This document shows, piece after piece, positions 28,977-37,398 of a stretch of DNA of 64,000 nucleotides. How positions within the stretch are numbered: position 1 is the stretch's first letter; every line of letters starts with the position of its first letter. The stretch covers positions 992,001 through 1,056,000 of the forward strand of contig NZ_OZ034691.1 of NCBI RefSeq assembly GCF_964026725.1, written 5' to 3'. The stretch is from Wolbachia endosymbiont (group B) of Germaria angustata (GTDB taxonomy: Bacteria; Pseudomonadota; Alphaproteobacteria; Rickettsiales; Anaplasmataceae). Under the pieces are notes generated by a model. It was given only the letters and a program-made list of their open reading frames with translations, did not search any database and was not told where the DNA came from. The translations under genes were made by a program, and so were the position numbers.

Positions 28977-30227
28977 ATGAGTATAAAGAAAAACTTTCTT
29001 AAGTTACTTCAATCTAAGCGCGTACATGCTCGTGTAAAAAGAAAAAATAAAAAGAACAGAGCGTTACGCTTTTGTTCTTTCACGGCACTAGTTATCTCAC
29101 TTGGCTGTCCTGTGTGTATATTGTTGAGTATATTAGTTAACTCTTACAGTGCTTTAACAGTAACGAAAATTTTATTGCCAGTTGAAATAAATGCTGATCT
29201 TATTTTAACTAATAATCCTGGTGATTTACGATATAAGTCCATTGGCTTACTCAACAATTCTTTACGTAAGGTGTTTGAAGGAACTGATTTTAAAGACGGT
29301 GACGAAATTTTAAGTCGTAATTCTTACAAAGAACTAGAGAAATTTTTTCGTAAGAGAGTAAAAAATAGTGGTGAATATGAGATCTGGTTTACCGCGTCAA
29401 GTATAATTAATTCAATAAATAAAGATAAACATTTGAATGATCGTTATGCTAAATTACTTGATTGGCTAAAAGAAAAGGGGAGAGTGAAAAAATTTTTTAA
29501 TAAGTCTTTATTCCTTAAATCTGACTCTCGTGAACCTGAGAATGCAGGGATTTTAGGGGCATTTATCGGTTCATTAATGACAATTATAGTATGCTTAGCG
29601 TTGGCATTGCCAATAGGAATTATGTCAGGTATCTGTCTTTATGAATTTATGCCTAGAAATAGGCTAATAACCAGTATTGTAGAAATTAGCATGAATAACC
29701 TTGCTGCAGTGCCTTCAATAATATTTGGTGTGGTAGGACTGACTCTTTACTTGGGCATATTTGGGCTACCCCGTTCTTCACCGCTTGTTGGCGGGATGAC
29801 TCTTTCATTTATGATGCTGCCTAATATTATTATTGCAACAAAAAATGCCTTTACAAACGTTCCTATTGCAATAAAAGATGCAGCGTTTGCGCTCGGTGCA
29901 CCTCACATCAAGGTAATATTGGATCACTCTTTACCGATTGCGTTACCAAGGATAATACATGGTGCAGTGCTTGCAATTGCAAGGATTTTAGGCGAATCTT
30001 CCCCTTTACTTATGATAGGCATGGTAGCATTTATTGCTGATACACCTACATCCTTCTTCGATCCGGCAACTGTTTTACCTGTACAAATATACATATGGTC
30101 AAGTAGTCCTGAAATTGCATTTATTGAGCTTGCTGCCATTGCAATTATAGCTTTATTGTTAATGCTATTTGCTTTGAATTTAATAGCAAATTTTGTAAAA
30201 AGAAAGTTTGAGTTTTTTGATTCATGA
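28977..30227 (+). CDS. pstA: phosphate ABC transporter permease PstA
   Basis: Inner-membrane permease of the high-affinity phosphate importer. At 416 residues it is longer than the usual ~280-300 because of an N-terminal soluble insertion (about 60-185) after the first helix, as in alphaproteobacterial DUF3333-type PstA. The permease core shows GIMSGICLYEFMPRN, MNNLAAVPSIIFGVVGLTLY, FMMLPNIIIATKNAFTNVPI and ALGAPHIKVILDHSLP, with the transporter EAA-like loop. It overlaps purQ by 4 bases. Other pst genes are not in the window. Confidence 0.92.
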   Translation: MSIKKNFLKLLQSKRVHARVKRKNKKNRALRFCSFTALVISLGCPVCILLSILVNSYSALTVTKILLPVEINADLILTNNPGDLRYKSIGLLNNSLRKVFEGTDFKDGDEILSRNSYKELEKFFRKRVKNSGEYEIWFTASSIINSINKDKHLNDRYAKLLDWLKEKGRVKKFFNKSLFLKSDSREPENAGILGAFIGSLMTIIVCLALALPIGIMSGICLYEFMPRNRLITSIVEISMNNLAAVPSIIFGVVGLTLYLGIFGLPRSSPLVGGMTLSFMMLPNIIIATKNAFTNVPIAIKDAAFALGAPHIKVILDHSLPIALPRIIHGAVLAIARILGESSPLLMIGMVAFIADTPTSFFDPATVLPVQIYIWSSSPEIAFIELAAIAIIALLLMLFALNLIANFVKRKFEFFDS

Positions 30228-31021
30228 AAATTATTGTTTTATCTGGTTATGGCTTGAATTGTGAAAAAGAAACTGCATTTGCATTTATGGAATGCAGCAG
30301 AAAGCTTGGTATTAATAATATTGAAGTAAAAATCGTTCACATTAATGAAGTTATAAGTAATTCAGATGAACTAAAATCAAGTAATATACTTGCAATTCCA
30401 GGAGGTTTTTCTTACGGTGATAACACTGGTGCTGGCAATGCATTTGCTTTGCGTATAAAAAACAACTTGTTAGACGAATTTCAAAATTTCTTATCTCAGG
30501 ATAAGCTTATTATAGGGATATGTAATGGTTGCCAGATATTAGTAAAGTTAGTTCCAGAATTCTCTAATCTAGCTTTAACCTCTAATGATATAGGTAATTA
30601 CCAATGTCGTTGGATTAGAGTGAGAGTTAATCCGCAGAGTAATTCTGTTTGGCTACGGGGCCTGAGTGAACTATATCTCCCTATTGCTCATGGGGAAGGC
30701 AAATTTTTTATGGATCAAGATACTTTGAATCAATTGATTGAAAATAATTCCGTTGCACTGCGTTACGTTGATGAAAATGGTGACTATGCAAATTTACAAT
30801 TTCCTTACAATCCAAACGGATCTATATACGACCTGGCAGCTTTATCAGATAAAAGTGGAAGAGTACTAGCTTTAATGCCTCACCCAGAGAGAGGAATATT
30901 TTTTACTCAGCAGGACAACTGGCCTCTTGAAAAAGAAAAATGTAAACGTTCAGGAGTGGCTATGCCAAAATATGGTGATGGAATGCTCATATTTGAGAAT
31001 GCACTAAAATATTTTGCGTAA
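30224..31021 (+). CDS. purQ: FGAM synthase glutaminase subunit PurQ
   Basis: Class I glutamine amidotransferase that supplies ammonia to PurL. The nucleophile is in GICNGCQILVKL, and the His-Glu pair is in LMPHPERGIF. PGGFSYGDNTGAGNAFALRI is the PurQ signature. The protein has 265 residues, somewhat longer than the compact type. Its start overlaps the end of pstA (ATGA). With purM, purC and carB it shows that nucleotide synthesis is retained. Confidence 0.95.
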   Translation: MKIIVLSGYGLNCEKETAFAFMECSRKLGINNIEVKIVHINEVISNSDELKSSNILAIPGGFSYGDNTGAGNAFALRIKNNLLDEFQNFLSQDKLIIGICNGCQILVKLVPEFSNLALTSNDIGNYQCRWIRVRVNPQSNSVWLRGLSELYLPIAHGEGKFFMDQDTLNQLIENNSVALRYVDENGDYANLQFPYNPNGSIYDLAALSDKSGRVLALMPHPERGIFFTQQDNWPLEKEKCKRSGVAMPKYGDGMLIFENALKYFA

Positions 31022-31134
31022 GTATTACAATACGTTACATACAACAAGTTTTTAAACCATAAAAAGTTACTTGATCAGGTCCTGTTATGACAATAAATCC
31101 TTATCTTTGATCTGCAGAGTAGCTTTCTCTAACG

Positions 31135-31734
31135 TTAGGGATATAATTGTTCCACTTTCCAATTGCTTTTCTCAACAAGAGTATATCTAAATCTAGTGTG
31201 TCTCCTATATTCACCTTCTTGCCAAAATTCAATTACCTTTGGGATTACGCAAAATCCCACCCAAAAGTCAGGACGAGAAACTTGTGTATTGTGAAATTCT
31301 TTCTCTTTCAATTCTATAGCCTGCTCAAAATCTTGCCAATTTTTCAGAACTCTTGATTGTTTTGAGCACCACGCGCTAATTTGACTATCGCGTGCTCGAG
31401 AAGAGAAATATTCGTCAGCCTTTTTGCCGCTTAGAAGCCTAACTTCTCCTTCAATTCGTACTTGTCTAGAAAACTCTATCCAATGAAATACGAGTGCAGC
31501 TTTGGGGTTCTCAGTCAATTCTTTTCCTTTTCTACTGTTTACGTTAGTAAAGAATACAAAACCTTCTTTACTATATTCCTTTAGTAATACCACTCTTGCA
31601 GATGGAATGCAGTCTTTGCTACACGTTGCTAGCGTCATTGCAGTTGACTCTTTACACGGAAAATTAAGTACTTCTTGATACCACTTTGAAAACAAATCAA
31701 AAGGATCTTTTTCAGGTAAGAGTGTCATATGCAA
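31135..31734 (-). CDS. pdxH: pyridoxamine 5'-phosphate oxidase
   Basis: FMN enzyme that makes pyridoxal 5'-phosphate. The 199-residue protein has PFDLFSKWYQEVLN, the FMN-binding SARVVLLKEYSKEGFVFFTN, ALVFHWIEFSRQVRIEGEV, DSQISAWCSKQS and the C-terminal RFRYTLVEKSNWKVEQLYP. It is 9 bases downstream of mutM and likely in one operon with it. Confidence 0.96.
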   Translation of the reverse strand: MHMTLLPEKDPFDLFSKWYQEVLNFPCKESTAMTLATCSKDCIPSARVVLLKEYSKEGFVFFTNVNSRKGKELTENPKAALVFHWIEFSRQVRIEGEVRLLSGKKADEYFSSRARDSQISAWCSKQSRVLKNWQDFEQAIELKEKEFHNTQVSRPDFWVGFCVIPKVIEFWQEGEYRRHTRFRYTLVEKSNWKVEQLYP

Positions 31735-31743
31735 AAATAAAAT

Positions 31744-32559
31744 TTAATTCTGACATGCATTGCAAAAATAAGTGCTACGACCATTTTGTCGTATAAGTGT
31801 TATGATATTGTTGCAGATTCTGCAAGGTTTTTGCACTTTACCATATACGTAAAAGTTATTTTGAAAGTATCCAGCAGATCCAGATGGTTGTGCATAATCT
31901 TTCAGTGTTGAACCACCAGCAGCAATTGCATCACTCAGAGTATTTTTTATTTCGATAGCAAGTTTTTCGCACTCTATATATGTTAAATCTTGTGCTAGCC
32001 TAAGTGGTGATATGCGAGCTCTAAATAAGCTCTCAGAAGCATATATGTTACCTACGCCAACTATTAGCTTATTATTCATTAATACTGATTTGATATTTGC
32101 TTTTCTGTTCTTTAGCAACTTCTGTAAATAATTTCCGTCAAATTCATCTGTGAGGGGTTCTATTCCTAGGTTATTAAAAAAATTTAGTTCTTGCTCTCTG
32201 TTTAAAACAATCACTAATCCAAACCTTCTTGGGTCATTAAAGATTAGTGAAGTGTTGTCAGAAAATAAGAATATCACATGATCATGTTTGTTCTGTGCTT
32301 GATTGTCTTCAGCATATATAAGCTTTCCGCTCATGCCAAGGTGTATGATTACATCCATACTAGCATCTATATTCGAGATTATATATTTACCTCTACGCTT
32401 GATATCATTTATAACTTTGCCCTTTAGCAAATCATCAATATTTTTTGTTATTGGTACACGCAAATTACAATTATTGACTGTCACATTGCTTATTTTCTTA
32501 TTTTTGATTTTATCAAATAAGAAGTTAGAGATTACTTCCACTTCTGGCAGCTCTGGCAT
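31744..32559 (-). CDS. mutM: formamidopyrimidine-DNA glycosylase
   Basis: Removes 8-oxoguanine and formamidopyrimidines. It has 271 residues. The N-terminal catalytic PELPEVEVISNFL is intact, with HLGMSGKLIY, LFNDPRRFGLV, GVGNIYASESLFRARISPLR and the C-terminal zinc finger CRICNNII...CNACQN (four Cys). pdxH follows on the same strand. Confidence 0.96.
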   Translation of the reverse strand: MPELPEVEVISNFLFDKIKNKKISNVTVNNCNLRVPITKNIDDLLKGKVINDIKRRGKYIISNIDASMDVIIHLGMSGKLIYAEDNQAQNKHDHVIFLFSDNTSLIFNDPRRFGLVIVLNREQELNFFNNLGIEPLTDEFDGNYLQKLLKNRKANIKSVLMNNKLIVGVGNIYASESLFRARISPLRLAQDLTYIECEKLAIEIKNTLSDAIAAGGSTLKDYAQPSGSAGYFQNNFYVYGKVQKPCRICNNIITLIRQNGRSTYFCNACQN

Positions 32560-32576
32560 GATACCTCCTTAAAAAC

Positions 32577-32804
32577 TTAAGTTTCTGATGGTAATTTTGT
32601 CGTTAAAGCTTCCTCAAATATGTTTGGGTATTCTGCGGCGCTTTCTCCTAAAAATTCCTCACCACAAACAAATTTTGAAAGGGGTCTGCTTTGTCTACTC
32701 TGTTGCTGTTTTTTTCTTTTTAGAATATTTTGCTTTAAAGCTTTTGCCAATCTTTTTCTCTCTTCTTCTTTTTCCTTATTTTTTTTTATGTTATTCATTA
32801 TCAT
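32577..32804 (-). CDS. small lysine-rich hypothetical protein
   Basis: A 75-residue hydrophilic protein. The first half is very basic and probably helical (EKEEERKRLAKALKQNILKR); the second half is acidic. I do not recognise a family. It is 17 bases upstream of mutM on the same strand and next to the tRNA-Thr gene. The frame is supported mainly by position and composition. Confidence 0.5.
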   Translation of the reverse strand: MIMNNIKKNKEKEEERKRLAKALKQNILKRKKQQQSRQSRPLSKFVCGEEFLGESAAEYPNIFEEALTTKLPSET

Positions 32805-32817
32805 AATACATGAACTT

Positions 32818-32890
32818 GCCGTTGTAGCTCAGGTGGTAGAGTACGTCATTGGTAATGACGAGGTCCCAAGTTCGAATCTTGGTAACGGCA
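32818..32890 (+). tRNA. tRNA-Thr (anticodon GGT)
   Basis: A cloverleaf of 73 bases. Acceptor GCCGTTG pairs with TAACGGC (one G-T pair), the D arm contains GCTCAGGTGGTAGAGT, and anticodon stem CGTCA/TGACG closes loop TTGGTAA. The T arm contains AGTTCGAATCT. Anticodon GGT reads ACC/ACT. CCA is not encoded. Confidence 0.96.
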
Positions 32891-33352
32891 GTTTAGAGGA
32901 CGATATTCATAAAGTCAACCCTCTAGATGCTAATTAGATTATAGAAAAATGTCTAGTAAATACCTTTTATACACTACCATTAAGCTGCTTTTTCAGTATT
33001 ACTATTCAATAATACCTACCGTAATTTTTCTTTAGAAAATCCATTTATTAAAAGCCTGAACAGACGAAATCTATAAAACCAAAAAGAAACTCTTTCTCTT
33101 TACTTTATGTTTTAAAGAAACTCTTTCTCTTTACTTTATGTTTTTTGGATATAGTTTTACGAAGAAGCGCTTCTGCAGCTATAACCGAAACAATCAATGG
33201 TGCTATAAATGCCCGTTTGAAAGCATGGTTTTGGGGGAAACGGTAAAGCCATTGATGGAGTTCTTTCTGGACTACCTCGTTTAGAAGATTGTATAACCTA
33301 ACCGTCCCAAGCTGAAGTGCTTCTTATCATAATAGTATAGGAGGAATTTTAT
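32891..33352. other. gap with 31-bp tandem repeat and an unrecognised gene fossil
   Basis: Two adjacent copies of a 31-base unit lie at 33083-33113 and 33114-33144 (AAAGAAACTCTTTCTCTTTA at the start of each). From 33172 to 33301 the plus strand reads SAAITETINGAINARLKAWF and, after a one-base shift near 33236, GNGKAIDGVLSGLPRLEDCI before a stop. These look like the remains of a coding gene that I cannot name. The rest is A+T-rich spacer before the IS110 gene. Confidence 0.5.
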
Positions 33353-34699
33353 ATGGCAGAAGCAAAAAGTAAATTAAAAATAATAAACCCTGACGCATCA
33401 GGGATTGATATTGGCTCGACTGTACATTATGTATGTGCACCTGAAGGAAGAGATGAACAACGTATCCAAAAATTTGGGTGCTTTACAGTAGATCTACACA
33501 ACTTAGCAAAGTGGTTAAAAAAGTGTCAGGTTAGAACTGTGGCCATGGAGTCAACTGGAGTATATTGGATTCCCTTATTTCAAATATTAGAATCATATAA
33601 ATTTGAGGTAAAACTAGTAAATGCGCGACATGTCAAAAATGTGCCTGGTAGAAAGTCTGATGTTCAGGATTGTCAATGGCTGCAACAATTGCACAGCTAT
33701 GGACTGCTTCAAGGATCATTTAGACCGGATAATCAAATGTGTGTATTGCGTAGTTACGTTAGACAACGTGCTAATCTAATTGAAAATGCAGCTAAACATA
33801 CTCAACGTATGCAAAAAGCGCTAATTCAAATGAATATTCAATTGCATAAGGTTATTAGTGATATCAACGGTTTAACAGGCATGAAAATTATTAAAGCAAT
33901 AATTGAAGGAGAGAAAGACCCCCAAAAACTAGCTGAATTTAGAAATTCAAACATGAAGAATGACAAGCCTACTATAGCAAAAGCATTAACAGGAGACTAT
34001 AGAGAAGAACACTTGTTTGCACTAAAACAAGAATATGCAGCATATACTTTTTTTCAAGAGCAAATAACGGAATGTGATAAAAGTATAGAGAGTTACTATA
34101 AAACATTTGAGGCAAAGTCAAATGAGAACAGGATGTTGAATAAAATACGAAAGCGGAAGCAGAAGAATGGTCCAGATTTTGCTGCGGATGAGGATTTAAA
34201 TCGAATAACCGGGATAGATTTTACTAAAGTCCCGGGATTTGATGTATTAAGTGTACAAACTATCATTTCGGAAACAGGTATAAATCATAATAAATGGCCA
34301 ACAGAAAAACATTTTTCTTCCTGGCTTGGATTAAGCCCTGCTAATAAAATTACAGGAGGAAAAATTGTTGGAACAGGAACTCGTAAAGTTATTAACCGCG
34401 CTGCGAATGCATTTCGAATGGCTGCCCATTGTGTGTTGAGAAGCAAAAGTGCAATAGGTGCATATAGTAGAAGGCTGAAAAAAAGGCTAGGAGCACCAAA
34501 AGCAATAACTGCGACAGCAAGGAAATTAGCATGTATCTTTTATCAAATGTTGAAATATGGACAAGAATATGTAGAGAAAGGAATGAACTATTATGAAACA
34601 CTTTACAAAGAGAGAGTAGTCAAAAATTTGCTTAAAAAAGCAAAGGAATTTGGTTATATACTAATGAAAGAGGAGCCGATAGATGAAAAAGGTTCTTAG
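33353..34699 (+). mobile_element. IS110-family transposase, intact
   Basis: DEDD-type transposase of 448 residues. The N-terminal RuvC-like domain shows the catalytic acidic residues in ASGIDIGSTVHYV, VAMESTGVYWIPLF and PGRKSDVQDCQWLQ. The C-terminal transposase_20 domain includes VPGFDVLSVQTIISETGI, FSSWLGLSPANKITGGKIVG and the active Ser region. A clear ribosome binding site AGGAGG lies at 33339-33344, so the gene looks expressible. IS110 elements lack inverted ends, so the element borders cannot be fixed by eye. Its 3' side abuts the broken radical SAM gene. Confidence 0.93.
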
Positions 34700-34706
34700 G
34701 AGTTTG

Positions 34707-35122
34707 TTAGAAGACTGTCTTATCCTTTGCCAAAAATCCCTCACAATATACTGAAGGATTATTAAAACTTACGTTGGCAGGGTTAAACCTGTTACCATAA
34801 CTTCCCCCACCACAAATATTTTCATAACCACACTGCTTACAATCATCAGGCCTATTTTTCATATCACTCAAAAAGTTATTAAAAAATTTATCTGATAAGA
34901 ACTTAGCCCAACTAGTATTGCTGATGTTATATTCGACAAATTTATGAGGGACACATGTTCTCCTTGAGAAATAAGATCATTGAACTTATCAATCATTTCC
35001 ATCGATATATGAGGCTTTCGATTGCGCCACGATTGGTCAGCTTTATTAAAATAATAGCAGTAGGTGCAATTAATATTACACCTTTCTATAGTTTTAAGTA
35101 TAACACCAGCCTTCACCAACAT
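34707..35122 (-). pseudogene. radical SAM/SPASM peptide maturase, FxsB-like, internally deleted
   Basis: The N-terminal fragment starts at ATG 35122 and has the radical SAM motif C15-x3-C19-x2-C22 within ERCNINCTYCYYFNKADQSW, then RNRKPHISMEMI. The ADQSWR segment is characteristic of FxsB-like cyclophane-forming maturases. After about 55 codons a frame change near 34955 leads to VPHKFVEYNISNTSWAKFL and a SPASM-type end with CKQCGYENICGGGSYGNRF and SFNNPSVYCEGF. Family members are near 380 residues or more, so roughly 250 central residues are missing. The frame stops at 34707, close to the IS110 border. It would have modified the peptide encoded just upstream, whose second motif copy ends over this start. 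Confidence 0.8.
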
Positions 35123-35437
35123 ACCTCACATTCAAATTGACAGTAACTATTGTGCTTAAAGTAATTACTTCTATCGTGGAAATTACCTGGACACTTCCTT
35201 ACCCTTTCCGCTATTAATTTTACTTAAGTCTTCTGTAATCTTATCTGCCCAGCATATATTACTATGTCCTCCACCATCTCTATCAAACTGACAATGGCTA
35301 CTGTGATTATTTCTACCATGAAAATTACTTGAAAGCTTTTCTATTCTTTTAAGTATGACACTACTACTAACTTGACCGATATTAGCGCTAAGACGCTCTA
35401 ATAATAAATCCACTTGTTTTTCTTTATTGTTTACCAT
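35105..35437 (-). pseudogene. putative RiPP precursor peptide with two tandem core motifs
   Basis: The open frame 35437-35183 encodes 84 residues: a leader-like half (MVNNKEKQVDLLLERLSANI...) and a core NFHGRNNHSSHCQFDRDGGG followed by HSNICW. The next frame continues after a one-base shift as CPGNFHDRSNYFKHNSYCQF with ECEVCW, stopping at a TGA that overlaps the maturase ATG. The two cores share NFH-x-R-x-N, H, CQF and CW. The adjacency, small size, Cys/His/aromatic content and FxsB-like partner support a precursor role. It is not a family I can name. Confidence 0.6.
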
Positions 35438-35502
35438 AATTATTTTACTTTAAAATAGCAAAGTCTAGGTTTACTATAGCTTTTGTCAAGCATTTATTTG
35501 AG

Positions 35503-36727
35503 CTATTTATATATTGGAGTGCTACTCGTTATTTTGTTGGCTTTCAAATGTATAACTTTCGGTATCTTGTTTTCAAGGACTTTTAACTTAATATTACCAC
35601 TATTGAAGTCAATACTATAACACTTTAGTCCTTGACCATCCTTGAGTCCCATATTATGGCAATCACTACCTAATTTAACCCCACGTATTTTTTGTAGCTC
35701 TAGACTTCTGGTTAAGTTAAAGCATATATCACTATACTTATCAGTATCTTGAAAAGTTAAATTTTTATTTAGTAATCTACTAGGTAATAAACTGAGAAGT
35801 ATACTAGAATCTCTTATAGAGGCTATGATATCTTTTATAAAGGACTCTGGTAAGTGGTGTTTTAAATGACTTGCAAATAAGTCAACATTAAAATTAACTT
35901 TCTTTGAAGTTATTTCACTTATTATACTATTTATAGTATAATAAGTTATACCTTCCATTACTAACCTCATTTAATTTCTCATCAATTATCATTGCAAGAA
36001 TAAAACCTTTGTTATAACTCAACATGCTTATGTTTTGATCAAGTAAATGCTTTTGATTTATTTTTTCGAAATCAATATTAGTTATTAAAGAATTAAAATA
36101 CTCTTTTAAAGTAATATTAATTATTTTTAAGTACTCATCTTTATCAATAAGTTTCGTGTCAAGTAAGGTTTTCACTCCATAAAATTCCGTAAATCCTTCA
36201 AAAAACCACTTATATTTTATTTCATTTTTCTTATCGTTGTCTTGCTCTATTATATGTCCTATATATCTGTGAATTAATTCATGTGATATCACTCTAGTAT
36301 AATCTTTGATATTTTTTTTTAAGCTTCCCTCAATAATTACATAGTCCTTTCCTGCAGTACCTGTAGTTCTACTAAGATTTGGATTATCAACAAGTACTAT
36401 ATTATACGGCTTACTTTCTAGTATGAATAAGTTATCTTGAGCTAAGATAATTTTATTAATAATATTTACAAGACTGATACTATTATGAGCATTGGTATAA
36501 AGCTTATTTCTTTTATCAAGATCAAAACTTCTAAAATCGTCAGTTCTAATAATTTTTTCTATATTATCAAAAGGTTTTCTAAAAGGTAAAAAATCAGGTA
36601 AGTTTTTTAAATGTGATGAAGAGTTATCTAAAGCAATAGCAGAATGCATATACTGAATGTATATAAGGAAAAAACAAATAATATAATTCAATAGACTGTG
36701 TACATTTTTAAGCTTAATGTTTGCCAT
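35503..36727 (-). pseudogene. secreted HExxH peptidase (M61/gluzincin-like), frameshifted
   Basis: The 5' frame 36727-35927 encodes 266 residues: an N-terminal signal or anchor (LLNYIICFFLIYIQYMHSAI), zinc motif HELIH (149-153) in TRVISHELIHRYIGH, a downstream ligand Glu177 in KWFFEGFTEFYG, and YNKGFILAMIIDEKL, the layout of M61-type gluzincins. It stops at 35927. The other frame opens at about 35970 (VMEGITYYTINSIISEI) and runs to 35503, adding ~150 residues that fit the C-terminal part. One indel near 35940-35965 separates them. It is the first gene of the decayed peptide-maturation locus and may have cut or exported the modified peptide. Confidence 0.72.
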
Positions 36728-37398
36728 AAATAAAACAGGACATTGAAGAAGTGTAAGTAATTACGATTAAGCAAATATAATTTATTGCTAAGTAGGTGAT
36801 AAGGATAATTTTAATTATCTCTTTAAAACTTTACTCTTCCCATATTATTGAACACCTTATAATAAAGACTGAGAAGAAAGTTATAAAGGATTCCATATTC
36901 TTATCATCATAGCGCTGTTACTATAGTAATAACACTAAGAATAACTATAAGTTTCTTTGAATGATAGTTGAATTTTGATTGAAATTTTGAGGCTATAAAA
37001 ACCGCAGGTACCAGTTGGTTTTTATTAGCTAAAGTAAAGGTCAAGTATCTGGAATTCTGAACATAAAATCCCCCTATGAAAAAAAGATTAGAAAAAAATG
37101 CAGTGCACATACGACAGAAATTAAGTATGTGTGTATGCACCCACATACGCTGAAGAGGATACGCTACATTTTTTTATGAGTTTAATAAAAAAAGTCTGCA
37201 GACAAAGATAAATTTTTGAGCTCTAAAAGTATCTCTAATTGTCATTATAATCAGACTTAAAATATGCGGAAGTAATTTTTAGCTAAAGTAAGAATACATT
37301 GTAGAAAAAAGAACCCAAAAGTTAGCGTTATTGGTAATCCAAGCGCTATTCTTGGTGTAACGGCACTGTAGACCTTACAATAAAGACTGAGAGGAAAG
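36728..37398. other. gene-free gap bounded by 36-bp direct repeats
   Basis: No credible gene is seen; a 79-codon minus-strand frame at 36907-37146 has no family features. Positions 36855-36890 and 37373-37408 are direct copies with 33 of 36 bases identical; the second covers the pccB stop codon. A loose hairpin-like GTATGTG/CACATAC lies near 37125-37147. Confidence 0.55.

Noticed and set aside
28780..28980. Short plus-strand frame between rplS and pstA
   Set aside because: It is made largely of the palindromic element, which leaves open frames by its base pattern.
32620..32937. Plus-strand frame running through the tRNA-Thr gene
   Set aside because: It overlaps a convincing tRNA and the opposite-strand small gene, and has no protein-like character.
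33083..33144. 31-bp direct repeat as the start of a CRISPR-like array
   Set aside because: Only two immediately adjacent copies with no spacer between them; a simple tandem duplication.
36907..37146. 79-codon minus-strand frame in the gap before pccB
   Set aside because: No family features, no ribosome binding site, odd composition and a hairpin within it; most likely chance.
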